From an uncultured Pelagibacteraceae bacterium (GTDB lineage: Bacteria > Pseudomonadota > Alphaproteobacteria > Pelagibacterales > Pelagibacteraceae), in contig CACHWJ010000007.1 in NCBI GenBank assembly GCA_902583635.1, positions 1 through 38,841 on the forward strand: a stretch of 38,841 bases of DNA, written 5' to 3'. Within the stretch, counting starts at the first letter, position 1. The number at the start of each line of letters is the position of its first letter. A program made the translations under genes and the position numbers. Shown here one piece after another: positions 7,681 through 16,171 of the stretch. The notes beneath the pieces were generated by a model. That model was given only the letters and a program-made list of their open reading frames with translations. It ran no database searches and had not been told where the DNA came from.

Positions 7681-8675
7681 ATTTGGTTATTATAAATTAC
7701 TTTTGTTCCATCTCTGTCTAGATCAAAATTTACAAGCTTTATCTTATTTATTTGATCTATTAACTTTTTTTTTTCTCTCATATTTTTAGATAAAAAGATA
7801 AAAAAACCTCCTCCTCCAGCTCCTAAGATTTTGCCTCCTATAGCTCCTGACCTCAAACCTTTTTCATATAAGTCGTCTATTTTTGAATTTGTTACTTTTT
7901 TTGATAAATTTTTCTTTAAATTCCATTGATCCCTTAAAAGTTCACCAATATGATTCAAATTTAAGGCATCTTTTTTTTTAAACAACTTTTTTGCCTCAAT
8001 ACATAAATCAAATAACTCCTCATAAATTGGATACTTTTTATGCATACTTTTAACTTTATCTAATTCTATTTTTTTTGCATTTCTAGTGAACCCTAGAAAA
8101 AATAAACTGCAGTGCTCTTTAAAAAAATTAATATTACTCAGATCTGTAAATTGAGTTATTTTAATATTTTTTTTTTTAAAACTAATAAAATTAGTTCCTC
8201 CTATTGCTGTTGTAATTTGATCTTGAGAACCAACACCAGCTCCATCAATTATACGCTCAATTTTTAATGTTTCTTTCCATAGAAGGCTATTAGACATTTT
8301 TTTATTTTTTAAAAAATATAATGATTTCAATAATCCATTTGTGAATGCAGAACTTGATCCCAGACCGCTTCGAGCTGGTAGATCTGCATTGTGGATAATT
8401 TCTAATCCTTTACTTTCATTATAAAACTTTTTGAGAATAGATTTAACTATTGGATGCTCAATTTTTTTAATACTATTTTTTTCCTCATTTTTAAAATATC
8501 TAATCCTAAATTTATGGTCATAAAATTTTTCTAAAAATCTAATATTTATATAAGAATACTTATTTATTGCAGAAGCTATAACTGCACCTTCCCGATTATT
8601 ATTCTCATACCATTTAGGTAAATCTGTTCCACCGCCAAAATATGAAATTCTAAGTGGTGATCTAACAATAATCAT
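7677..8675 (-). CDS. hddA: D-glycero-alpha-D-manno-heptose 7-phosphate kinase (HddA)
   Basis: GHMP-superfamily kinase of 332 residues. It phosphorylates heptose 7-phosphate at C1 to give the bisphosphate used by GmhB. The N-terminus has RSPLRISYFGGGTDLP (5-20), characteristic of HddA. The ATP loop is DLPARSGLGSSSAF (98-111), GAGVGSQDQ (145-153) follows, and the C-terminal GHMP motif is GAIGGKILGAGGGGFFIF. It is last in the minus-strand run that begins at 14963, and its ATG shares a base with the upstream stop codon (TAATG), suggesting translational coupling. Its partner enzymes lie on the opposite strand, so the heptose pathway is split between two convergent transcripts. The fucose/heptose kinase relative FKP is an alternative, but the neighbours favour HddA. 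Confidence 0.9.
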   Translation of the reverse strand: MIIVRSPLRISYFGGGTDLPKWYENNNREGAVIASAINKYSYINIRFLEKFYDHKFRIRYFKNEEKNSIKKIEHPIVKSILKKFYNESKGLEIIHNADLPARSGLGSSSAFTNGLLKSLYFLKNKKMSNSLLWKETLKIERIIDGAGVGSQDQITTAIGGTNFISFKKKNIKITQFTDLSNINFFKEHCSLFFLGFTRNAKKIELDKVKSMHKKYPIYEELFDLCIEAKKLFKKKDALNLNHIGELLRDQWNLKKNLSKKVTNSKIDDLYEKGLRSGAIGGKILGAGGGGFFIFLSKNMREKKKLIDQINKIKLVNFDLDRDGTKVIYNNQI

Positions 8676-10342
8676 TACTTCTTAATAATATCAGAATTTC
8701 GTAAAAACTGATCAATAATTAGATTAAAGTTTTGATCTTGTTTGATTTTATTTTTATTATTCACAATATTGGAAACATATCTAGGGTATCTGTATTTGAA
8801 TTTTTTAATTAAGTTTACTTTTATCATTTTTTTAAAAAAGTAAAAATAAGCAAATTGTAAAGCTTTATCAATTTTGGTTTTTTGAACTTTTTTTGCTTTT
8901 TTAAAATTCATATTAAGAAAATTTAAGTAATCTTTTTTATTTTTAGGATCAAAGGTAATATTTTTATTTTTTATCCAAGCTTCACCACAACAAATAACTG
9001 GGATACCCATGGCAGCAAATTCAATAGACATCTTGCTAGAATAAACAATTGCAAAATTACAATTTTTTGCAATTTTATAAGTATTTATTTTGGAAAAGGA
9101 ATTAATTAATTTAATATTATCTGGGATTTTACCAAATTTACTTAAAATATAATCTTCAACACTAAATGATGTGGGGACATTACCTAAAAATTCTCCTGGA
9201 TGTGTCCTTATAATTAATTTCTTATTTGAATTTTGAATAAAATATTCGATTGTATAATCAATTAATTCAAACATATCTTTAAAAATACTTTTTTTAAAAT
9301 GTAGCTTTGCATCCCAATCAACATTTAAAGCTAAAAGATAATTTCCTTTAGTATTTTTTTCCAAAAAGTCATTTAAGCTTTTATCTAGAGATTTTCCAGA
9401 TTGAAAATTTATCCAGCCCTCATTTCCACTTATCCTTTGATTTAAATAATTTTTAATTTTAGTTTTTTGTTTTTTATTAAGTAAATGATTTCTCCAAGTT
9501 CTATTTTCAGGAAAAAAATTATGAACATTTTTATTTTTGGTTACTATCAATGAATTTTGTCTATAACCAGGTTGCCATACATAAAAAGGTATTTTTTGTT
9601 TTTTGCTAATAAGTGGAATTATTCCTTGAGGAATATAAATCCCATGATGAGTTATGATTTTAGTAATTTTTTTTTGTCTTAAAATTCTTTTAAAAGCAAG
9701 AAAAAACAAAATAGCAGATTTGAAATACTCTTTATATATTATTAAATCTTCAGACCTGTTAATATTTTCATTTGATGTACCTTTAAATCTTATAAAACCA
9801 CTAAATACATGCTCATTTAAAAATGAGAATTTTCCATTAAAACTTTTTATATTCTTAATATTGATTTTTTTAACATAATTATTAGCCAAAATTAAATCTT
9901 TTGAATTAATAAAACTTTTTAAAGAAATTACATCTTTGATATCTTTTGGAAAATCCGATTCAAATCCTTTGTTACAAAAATTGCATATATTTGCCTGTGC
10001 TGAAGCAATGTTATCTTCTACTAATGTCTTAGTAAAAAAAGTATAATTTGAGGCGTTACACAAATTTAAACTTTTTGAGCACTTCAATATAAAAGTATTT
10101 TTATTTTTAATTTTTAAGTAAACATAAAATAAGTAATCAAACATACGAATTATGTAATTATCCCCAGACAATGTACAAATTAATATTGATTGGCTGTTTT
10201 TATTTTTATTTGAATGTGGATAACTAAGATTTGAAGATTTTTTTGAGGAAATATATTTATTTTTTAAGTTTCTCAAAAAAAGTAGTTTTTTTTTTGAATT
10301 TAAATACCCAAAGTATTTTTTTAATTGTAAAGAATTAAACAT
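8675..10342 (-). CDS. Capsule-synthesis (KpsS/KpsC-like) glycosyltransferase with four-cysteine motif
   Basis: A 555-residue soluble protein, clearly paralogous to the product of 16991-18676. Shared blocks include HHGIYIPQG (232-240), a W-D-A-K-L-H segment (343-348), IIRTHPGEF (377-385) and AAMGIPVICCGEAWIKNK nearer the C-terminus. The HPxE and GEAWI blocks fit the Capsule_synth group (KpsS/KpsC/LipB-like), whose known members use CMP-Kdo. It directly follows, and overlaps by eight bases, a CMP-sugar synthetase gene, so a CMP-nonulosonate donor is a reasonable inference. Four cysteines (C88-x6-C95, then C120-x2-C123) recur with the same spacing in the paralogue, suggesting a metal or Fe-S site. 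Codon use is AT-rich like its neighbours. Glycosyltransferase is likely; donor and acceptor are unknown. Confidence 0.7.
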   Translation of the reverse strand: MFNSLQLKKYFGYLNSKKKLLFLRNLKNKYISSKKSSNLSYPHSNKNKNSQSILICTLSGDNYIIRMFDYLFYVYLKIKNKNTFILKCSKSLNLCNASNYTFFTKTLVEDNIASAQANICNFCNKGFESDFPKDIKDVISLKSFINSKDLILANNYVKKINIKNIKSFNGKFSFLNEHVFSGFIRFKGTSNENINRSEDLIIYKEYFKSAILFFLAFKRILRQKKITKIITHHGIYIPQGIIPLISKKQKIPFYVWQPGYRQNSLIVTKNKNVHNFFPENRTWRNHLLNKKQKTKIKNYLNQRISGNEGWINFQSGKSLDKSLNDFLEKNTKGNYLLALNVDWDAKLHFKKSIFKDMFELIDYTIEYFIQNSNKKLIIRTHPGEFLGNVPTSFSVEDYILSKFGKIPDNIKLINSFSKINTYKIAKNCNFAIVYSSKMSIEFAAMGIPVICCGEAWIKNKNITFDPKNKKDYLNFLNMNFKKAKKVQKTKIDKALQFAYFYFFKKMIKVNLIKKFKYRYPRYVSNIVNNKNKIKQDQNFNLIIDQFLRNSDIIKK

Positions 10343-11075
10343 TAAAAAAACTTTTTTTTTTTATTCTAATTTTTTTTTTATCCATTATTAATTTCGCAAA
10401 ATCATAATCAAGCTTAGTGTTTATATCAAAACCTTCATATCCTGATGTAAAAAAGGGTAAAATCTTATTTCCTGTAATACTCTTAGACTTTTTGAAGCTT
10501 TCTTTTTTACATATTTCTAAACTTGCATTTTGAGCGTAGTAAATAGGCAGTGCTGCATACTGGCTACTGTGCCATGGAATATTTTTTAATTTTCTATTTA
10601 GAAGTGGCTGAAGGTAATGATTTTTATAGATCCATATTTTTCCAGGATGTGTTTTAGTTCTTTCAACTGCACGAATTGAATCGGCATCATTTTTATTAAA
10701 ACTTGAAAAGGCAGATTTAATCATTCGAGTAGTCCTAAAAGGATTCGTGGGTCTCAAAATAGAAAAATTATCAAATCTAATATCCAATTCATCTAAAATT
10801 TTTAAAGCCCATTTAACCCATTTGTAATCAGGGTCTACTGGACCACTTGTATTCTTTGGTCTTAATGGAAAAAAATTACAACCATAGTAGTTGGAAATTC
10901 TTTGATATTTTTTTGAATCTGTTATGCAAAATATATAATTAAATTTTTTACTCCTTACAGCAACATCAATTGTGTATGCAATCAGTGGGTGACCTGCTAA
11001 ATTTATTATATTTTTATTTTTTAATCTTACAGAACCTTTGCGCGCAGGTATAAATGCTACGTTAACATTACTCAT
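10335..11075 (-). CDS. CMP-nonulosonate synthetase (acylneuraminate cytidylyltransferase family)
   Basis: A 246-residue cytosolic nucleotidyltransferase. The CTP-binding motif PARKGSVRLKNKN (11-23) matches the NeuA/PseF/KdsB fold signature. LRPTNPFRTT, KTHPGKIWIY, PWHSSQYAALP and YAQNASLEI follow, and the C-terminus has GYEGFDINTKLDYDFA, as in the acylneuraminate cytidylyltransferase family. It would activate a nonulosonic acid as its CMP derivative. It lies four bases after the cupin gene and overlaps the KpsS-like gene by eight, inside an operon with the NeuB-like synthase. NeuA, PseF and LegF cannot be separated from sequence alone, so no symbol is given. Near the C-terminus the gene carries an A11 tract (10352-10362 on the plus strand). 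Confidence 0.88.
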   Translation of the reverse strand: MSNVNVAFIPARKGSVRLKNKNIINLAGHPLIAYTIDVAVRSKKFNYIFCITDSKKYQRISNYYGCNFFPLRPKNTSGPVDPDYKWVKWALKILDELDIRFDNFSILRPTNPFRTTRMIKSAFSSFNKNDADSIRAVERTKTHPGKIWIYKNHYLQPLLNRKLKNIPWHSSQYAALPIYYAQNASLEICKKESFKKSKSITGNKILPFFTSGYEGFDINTKLDYDFAKLIMDKKKIRIKKKSFFNV

Positions 11076-11079
11076 TACT

Positions 11080-11514
11080 TTATTTGAGGATAACTTCTCG
11101 TTTTAGCGTAGACTTTAGTCCAGCACTTTCACTTATTCCATATTTTCTCTCTACCCTAACTCTGTCATTAAAATGTGGAGTTGATGCCTCTATTATTGTA
11201 CAATTACTTAGAGCAACCTCTTGATGTATTGCACCTGGTGGAATATGAAAAGCTTTTCCTGCATTAATAATTTTTGACTTTAATTTTCCGTTTCCATTAT
11301 CATAATTTATTTTTAATTTTCCTTTAAGTAAATATCCACATTCGTTTTTTTTGTGGTGAAATTGAAGTCCACCTTTTTTTCCTTTTTTTATTTTAAGTAT
11401 TTTTAAGGACAAAACTTTTGAGATCAAAACTAGAAGATCTTCTGATCCCCAGTTTCTTTTACCTAAGTTTTTTATTTTTGGAAATTTCACTTTAACAATT
11501 TTTTTTTTAATCAT
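11080..11514 (-). CDS. Cupin-domain protein of the nonulosonate cluster
   Basis: Small single-domain cupin, 144 residues. Metal-binding motif 1 is seen as LQFHHKKNECGYLLKGKL and motif 2 as GKAFHIPPGAIHQ, with the expected histidines and glutamate. It sits exactly between the NeuB-like synthase (next base upstream) and the CMP-sugar synthetase (four bases downstream), so it almost certainly serves the same pathway, perhaps as a sugar epimerase or isomerase, or as a binding protein. No reaction can be assigned from sequence. The N-terminus is basic, with no signal peptide. The start follows the neuB-like stop directly, which suggests translational coupling. Confidence 0.85.
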   Translation of the reverse strand: MIKKKIVKVKFPKIKNLGKRNWGSEDLLVLISKVLSLKILKIKKGKKGGLQFHHKKNECGYLLKGKLKINYDNGNGKLKSKIINAGKAFHIPPGAIHQEVALSNCTIIEASTPHFNDRVRVERKYGISESAGLKSTLKREVILK

Positions 11515-12555
11515 TTATTTAAAATGTTTTAAAGAAAATTTTTCATCTATAAAAATTTTCTTTTTTAATTTTTTATTTAAAATCATTTTATATTGAAATG
11601 GCTTTAAACCTTGACCAGGGGATTTAAAACTAATATCCTTTAAAGATACTACATGACCTAATTCAAGTGTTTTGTTCGCCACCATCATTTTTCTCATTTT
11701 TTCTATCGGTTTTTTTTCAGATTTCAAAAATTTTTTTTTATTGGTTCCGAGCATTTTAGGAATTCTATTTAAATTTCTGCATAACTTTCTTAAACCGTTT
11801 GGTTCTAGTGAAAAAGATTGGTCTGTTCCCTTCCAAGACCTATTTAAAGTGAAATGTTTTTCAAATACTCTGGCTCCTAACATATATGCTACTGATGCTG
11901 CATCTATGCCATTTTCATGGTCGGAAAGACCTATAATATTTTTTGGGTATTTTTTAATTAATTTTTTTATAATATTTAAATTCATATCTCCTATTTCTGC
12001 TGGATAAGACGCTGTACAGTGTAATATCATCAATTTTTTATTATATCTAATGATGTTTTTAAAAGCTCTATCAATATCTTTGTATGTACCTCCACCAGTA
12101 CTTAAAAAGATTGGCTTATTTTTTTTGGCAATATATTCTTGAAGTGGAGTATTAGTTAAATCTCCTGAGGCAATTTTATAACACGGCACCTTTAATTTTT
12201 CTAAAAAGTCTACACTTTTAAAATCAAAAGGAGTTGCAAAGAAAATTATTCCAATTTTTTTTGCATATATTTTTAGTTTTCTGTATTGAGGTAATGAAAA
12301 TTCTAAGAAATCTCTGTGCTTACCGTAAGTTTTAGCATAGGAATTTACATGAATGTAAGGAGTGTTGTAAAAATCATTTGTATACAAATCCTTATTGTAT
12401 CTTTTTTGAAATTTCACTGCTGTTGCACCTGAGTCCTTTGCAGCTTTAATTAAAGCAAATGCCTTCTTTAAAGATCCTTGATGATTGTTTCCTATTTCAG
12501 CAATAATAAATGGATTTTTTCCAATAATATGATTATTAATCTTAATATTTTTCAT
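11515..12555 (-). CDS. Nonulosonic acid synthase (NeuB/PseI/LegI family)
   Basis: A 346-residue synthase that condenses phosphoenolpyruvate with a six-carbon amino sugar to give a nine-carbon acid. The TIM-barrel starts IIAEIGNNHQGSLKKA, followed by GATAVKFQK, FFATPFDFKSVDFLE, KIASGDLTN, LHCTASYPAEIGDMN, IGLSDHENGID and FEKHFTLNRSWKGTDQSFSLEP. A C-terminal SAF antifreeze-like domain (VANKTLELGHVVSLKDI onwards) completes the family architecture. It is first of the NeuB-cupin-CMP synthetase cassette and lies 50 bases after the glycosyltransferase gene. The KGTD-x-SFSLEP block differs from what I recall of characterised PseI and NeuB, so the substrate (pseudaminic, legionaminic, neuraminic or other) is left open. 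No NeuC/PseG/LegG hydrolase is in the window. Confidence 0.9.
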   Translation of the reverse strand: MKNIKINNHIIGKNPFIIAEIGNNHQGSLKKAFALIKAAKDSGATAVKFQKRYNKDLYTNDFYNTPYIHVNSYAKTYGKHRDFLEFSLPQYRKLKIYAKKIGIIFFATPFDFKSVDFLEKLKVPCYKIASGDLTNTPLQEYIAKKNKPIFLSTGGGTYKDIDRAFKNIIRYNKKLMILHCTASYPAEIGDMNLNIIKKLIKKYPKNIIGLSDHENGIDAASVAYMLGARVFEKHFTLNRSWKGTDQSFSLEPNGLRKLCRNLNRIPKMLGTNKKKFLKSEKKPIEKMRKMMVANKTLELGHVVSLKDISFKSPGQGLKPFQYKMILNKKLKKKIFIDEKFSLKHFK

Positions 12556-12605
12556 ATTTTTAGCTTATATAATTTTCATAAAATTAAAATAATATTTTAA
12601 ATTAA

Positions 12606-13829
12606 TTATGTAAAAACCTTATCATAAGAATGAAAAGACTCTTTTCTTAATTCATTATTGATATCAATATCAGTAAAATCTTCATTGTTTAAATTTTTAA
12701 AAATTTTTATTATATCATCAACAGAATTATATTCGTAAATAATTTTATTTAAATGATGTGGAAATCTTTTTGATAATTTCGTAGGTAAAATTAATTTGTT
12801 TTGAGTATAAAAGGCCTCTAGGCTTTTGTTTTTAAAACCATAACCTTTGTCTGAAAAAAACATACTAGCACTGCTTTTACCTAATAGTGAGTAGAACGAA
12901 TTATAATTTTTTTCATTTAAAAGATTAAAACTTTTTAAAGGTTCTGAATTTAAAATTTCGTCTAATATACTCTCTCTTTTTATAAAGTTTACAATTAAAT
13001 CTCTGTCTATAAAAATAAAGAAATTTTTGTATTCATTTATTTTTTTTCTTTTTAAATACTCTAAAACTCCATTTGGAACAGTACCAGTTACAATGAATTT
13101 TATTTCATCAAAGGCTTGCCCCATTTTTTCTTTAATTCTTGGTAATAAATCACCAATTTTTACAATTTGATCTACTGAAATTGGATTAGGATGACTGGAA
13201 CCTGAAATAGTTATAATTTTTTCGTCTTTAATTTTATCTACATCCTTTATGTGTTTAATATACTTGCCTGATAAATAAGGTGTTGCTGTTAGAGCTTTAT
13301 TTTTAGAAAGATATTTCCAATAATTTTCAGTTTCCCACTCACAATTTGTGAGAATTTTTTTTGCAAAAAGGGATGTTAATAAATCTCTAAAAAAAAATCT
13401 AATTATGTGGGATGGATAAATTATAAAAGTTACGTAAAAGATAACCAATATACCTTTGATTGAATTTTTTTTATTTTTAAAAAGTATTCCTGATAGAAAA
13501 TGATTAAGGTTACATATAAAAATATGAATTCTGTGATAAAATTCAGCATTATGAGATCTATAAATAATTTTGCCAAATTTAAAAAAGAGATAAAATTGTA
13601 TTAGTAAATTTGGTGAGTGCTCTATTATAATATTAGAATAATTTTTTGAATTTATATACTTAACTTTTTTTCTAACATCTGTGAAATTCATATTCATTTC
13701 AATTCTGTCTACTAGATATTTTTTTTTATCGAAATACTCTATTCTAGAATTAATATCTTTGTTACTTCCTAGATAAAAAAATTTTTTATTACTTATTTTT
13801 TTTGATGTTAAGTGAAGTATTGGTAGCAT
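12606..13829 (-). CDS. Probable GT-B glycosyltransferase (GT4-like)
   Basis: A 407-residue protein with features of a GT-B glycosyltransferase. The N-terminal half has IIEHSPNLL and IIYRSHNAEFYHR, and LTNCEWETENYW near the domain boundary. The C-terminal half has TISGSSHPNP and DKGYGFKNKSLEAFYTQNKLI, where a Gly-x-Gly/Glu block stands in the nucleotide-sugar site as in GT4 enzymes. Hydrophobic residues around 110-160 suggest membrane association. The canonical E-x7-E motif is only partly visible, so the family is tentative. Its start abuts the stop of the ABC-like gene (13830), so the two are very likely co-transcribed and perhaps coupled. It probably adds one sugar to the exported polysaccharide. 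Confidence 0.6.
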   Translation of the reverse strand: MLPILHLTSKKISNKKFFYLGSNKDINSRIEYFDKKKYLVDRIEMNMNFTDVRKKVKYINSKNYSNIIIEHSPNLLIQFYLFFKFGKIIYRSHNAEFYHRIHIFICNLNHFLSGILFKNKKNSIKGILVIFYVTFIIYPSHIIRFFFRDLLTSLFAKKILTNCEWETENYWKYLSKNKALTATPYLSGKYIKHIKDVDKIKDEKIITISGSSHPNPISVDQIVKIGDLLPRIKEKMGQAFDEIKFIVTGTVPNGVLEYLKRKKINEYKNFFIFIDRDLIVNFIKRESILDEILNSEPLKSFNLLNEKNYNSFYSLLGKSSASMFFSDKGYGFKNKSLEAFYTQNKLILPTKLSKRFPHHLNKIIYEYNSVDDIIKIFKNLNNEDFTDIDINNELRKESFHSYDKVFT

Positions 13830-14963
13830 CTAACTTGCATTAAATATGAACTCTGGTTTTATTAAAGATCTATTTACTGATCTTAAAGATCCAAAAAATT
13901 TTATTCTAGCCAATAGAAAATTTTCCATTATTCTAAATGTTTTTCCTTGGTTTCTTTCGTTGAGATTTTCTACTTTAATACTTAATAAGAACTCATATAT
14001 ATCATCAACAAAAATATTTGGTACTTTTATTTCAACATTTACCTCATTATGATCATTAATTTTTATCCATTTAGCACTGGTCTGAGAAATAATATTTTTT
14101 CCTTTCGCTCTTATGTTTAAACCAAATTTAAAAGTAAAATCTGAAAATAATTTACTTGATAATTTAAGTTTAATTTTAAATTCTTCAAAATTATTTTTTA
14201 CATGAAAACCATTTGAAACATTAGTAAAATCAATATTTAAATTGTTTAAATATTTTAAAAGATTATTAGACTCTATGATTTGTTTATTATCTTTAATAAA
14301 AAGTTCATTTATATCTTCTTGAAATTTATTTCTAGACTTACAATGGATGTTCTCTAAATCGTTAAAATCAATGAATTTGGTAAAAATGTTATTATTTAAA
14401 TTTTTATATTTAAAGTCTAAAAATAAAATTTTAGATTTCGATAACTGTTCGACTTTATCAATTATTTTGTTTTCAAATGTCAAATCAGTATCTAATGCTA
14501 TCTCTGACAGTATGTAGATGTCATAATTTAGATATAATGGTAAGGAATAAATAATTTTAGATATTTGACCAGTTGAATACCTTTCTAAAGGTTTTTGATC
14601 GTCAATATTAAATTCTAAAAATGTAATTAACTCATTATAATTTCTGTGAATATTCTTTATATCTAAAGTATCTTCAATAAAAAACTTTATAAAATTTTCA
14701 AATACACTTTGTTCAAAATCAAATCTTTTTTTTAATGAATAATAATTTATAATTTTGTAATCCAGGATAAATTCATTATTTTCAATATATTTTTCACCAG
14801 AAATAATTTCATAAAAGTGTCTATGTATTTTATTAAAATTTGGGTTTTTTAAGACGTTTACAACATTGGGTTTTTCTATTTTCATATTTTTAACTTTGAA
14901 ATCATCATTTATACGATAATTATCTTTTAAAATACTTGAGTTAATATTTTTTATTAAAATCAT
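13830..14963 (-). CDS. Walker-A-less ABC ATPase-like subunit with Wzt-type C-terminal domain
   Basis: A 377-residue protein that looks at first like an orphan but aligns with Wzt ATPases. ERYSTGQISKIIYSLPLYL (127-145) matches the ABC signature (usually YSSGM followed by R/K and aliphatics). YDIYILSE (147-154) is a Walker B with Asp changed to Ser and the Glu kept, and a D-loop-like DTDL follows at 158-161. Where Walker A should be (about 39-48, just before HFYEIISG) there is no GxxGxGK[ST] at all, and no H-loop histidine follows Walker B. Residues from about 250 form a beta-rich Wzt-like cargo domain. It is divergent, by 47 bases, from a complete-looking ABC ATPase whose signature motif is itself degenerate. 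The two probably form a heterodimer with one active ATP site. First gene of the minus-strand operon. Confidence 0.65.
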   Translation of the reverse strand: MILIKNINSSILKDNYRINDDFKVKNMKIEKPNVVNVLKNPNFNKIHRHFYEIISGEKYIENNEFILDYKIINYYSLKKRFDFEQSVFENFIKFFIEDTLDIKNIHRNYNELITFLEFNIDDQKPLERYSTGQISKIIYSLPLYLNYDIYILSEIALDTDLTFENKIIDKVEQLSKSKILFLDFKYKNLNNNIFTKFIDFNDLENIHCKSRNKFQEDINELFIKDNKQIIESNNLLKYLNNLNIDFTNVSNGFHVKNNFEEFKIKLKLSSKLFSDFTFKFGLNIRAKGKNIISQTSAKWIKINDHNEVNVEIKVPNIFVDDIYEFLLSIKVENLNERNQGKTFRIMENFLLARIKFFGSLRSVNRSLIKPEFIFNAS

Positions 14964-15010
14964 AAAAATAAGATAATATTAGATATATTAAATAAAACAC
15001 AATCTTTTTT
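14964..15010. promoter_or_regulatory. Divergent promoter region between the two ABC subunit genes
   Basis: These 47 A/T-rich bases separate the starts of the two ATPase-like genes, so both arms of the export and biosynthesis block must start here. On the minus strand a TTGTGT and a TAATAT stand 15 bases apart, a poor but possible -35/-10 pair. Nothing firm on the plus strand. Shared control of both arms is inferred from the layout. Confidence 0.35.
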
Positions 15011-16171
15011 ATGAAAGAATTATCTTTGCAAATAAAAAATGTAAATAAATATTACGTTGAGAAAAAAGAATTAAGCTTAAAAGAAATTTTACTATTAAAG
15101 AAATTTAGAAAAAGAGAAAAAAAAACATTGGTGCTTAAAAATATAAACATAAGTTTTAAAAGTGGAAAAATATACGGTGTAATAGGTAAAAATGGTGCAG
15201 GAAAATCAACTTTGTTAAAAATAATATCAGGTGTGGAAAATATTTCTGAGGGACAAATTAAAGCTGAAAAATGCAATATTTTTCCATTACTTGAACAAGG
15301 AGATTTTTTTGAAAATGATTTAACTATCCGTGAGAATATTAATTATGCACTTTATTTTCAAAATATAACAAACAAAAAAAAAATTGATAAAATAATTAAT
15401 AAAATAGTAAGATTTTTAAATATTGATGAAAAAATACTAAATCAACTTACAAAGAATATTAGTAAAAATGATTATGCAAAAATAGTATTTAGTCTTTCAA
15501 TTTTTTCAAAGTCAAATGTTTTACTTATAGATGAAATATTTAATTTGATAGACTTAAATTATAAGAAAAAATTTTTTAAAATTATTAAAAGAATTAAAAG
15601 GGACAAAATTATCATTTGTGTTTCTCATGATATAGGTACACATTATGAGATCAGTGACGAAATATTGTGGATGGAAAATGGATCAATTTTTAAAAACTTA
15701 GATAAGAATGAGAATCTGAGTAAGTATTTTTTAGATGTTGCTGTTCAAAGGGGTTTTAAAAGAATGTTTTTGACAAATAAACAAAATAATGAGAAGCATT
15801 TTTTCCAATCAGATGAAAATATATTAATTAAATTTGATTTTGACGCAAATTTTTTTACAAATGAAATTTCAAATGATTTTTTTTTCGAAATGACTTTATC
15901 TACTGAAAATTTTCAGGTATGCTCTTTTAAAAAAAAAATTGGATTAAAAGAAATTTTAAATAAACACTTTTTTTTCAAAATTAATTCTTATACCCTTGCC
16001 CAAAGAAAATATTTTTTATCTTGTAAGATATTTAATGATAAAGATATTGTGATAAATAATTTTGAAACAACTTTTGAAATATTTCATATAAATAGAACTG
16101 ATTTAAATACATATGACCACCTAGGGGCAATGATTTCTCCAAAATTATTTTTTTATGATAGTAGACAATAA
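15011..16171 (+). CDS. Polysaccharide ABC transporter ATP-binding protein (Wzt/KpsT family)
   Basis: A 386-residue ATPase of the O-antigen/capsule exporter family, with an extended Wzt-like C-terminal cargo domain (about 255-386). Walker A is GKNGAGKST (59-67), the Q-loop glutamine is Q96 in LLEQGD, Walker B is VLLIDE (170-175) and the H-loop is VSHD with H206. The signature motif, normally YSSGM or LSGGQ, reads ISKND (150-154): its glycine is Asn. A homodimer would therefore lack a normal signature in both sites. The divergent partner at 13830-14963 has the signature but no Walker A, so the two are complementary. The gene overlaps the permease gene by 17 bases. It is cytosolic and docks on the permease, energising export of the finished glycan. 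Confidence 0.88.
   Translation: MKELSLQIKNVNKYYVEKKELSLKEILLLKKFRKREKKTLVLKNINISFKSGKIYGVIGKNGAGKSTLLKIISGVENISEGQIKAEKCNIFPLLEQGDFFENDLTIRENINYALYFQNITNKKKIDKIINKIVRFLNIDEKILNQLTKNISKNDYAKIVFSLSIFSKSNVLLIDEIFNLIDLNYKKKFFKIIKRIKRDKIIICVSHDIGTHYEISDEILWMENGSIFKNLDKNENLSKYFLDVAVQRGFKRMFLTNKQNNEKHFFQSDENILIKFDFDANFFTNEISNDFFFEMTLSTENFQVCSFKKKIGLKEILNKHFFFKINSYTLAQRKYFLSCKIFNDKDIVINNFETTFEIFHINRTDLNTYDHLGAMISPKLFFYDSRQ

Noticed and set aside
12556-12605. Possible terminator or internal promoter in the 50-base gap before neuB-like gene
   Set aside because: No stem-loop with GC pairs and no convincing promoter pair; only A/T-rich sequence.
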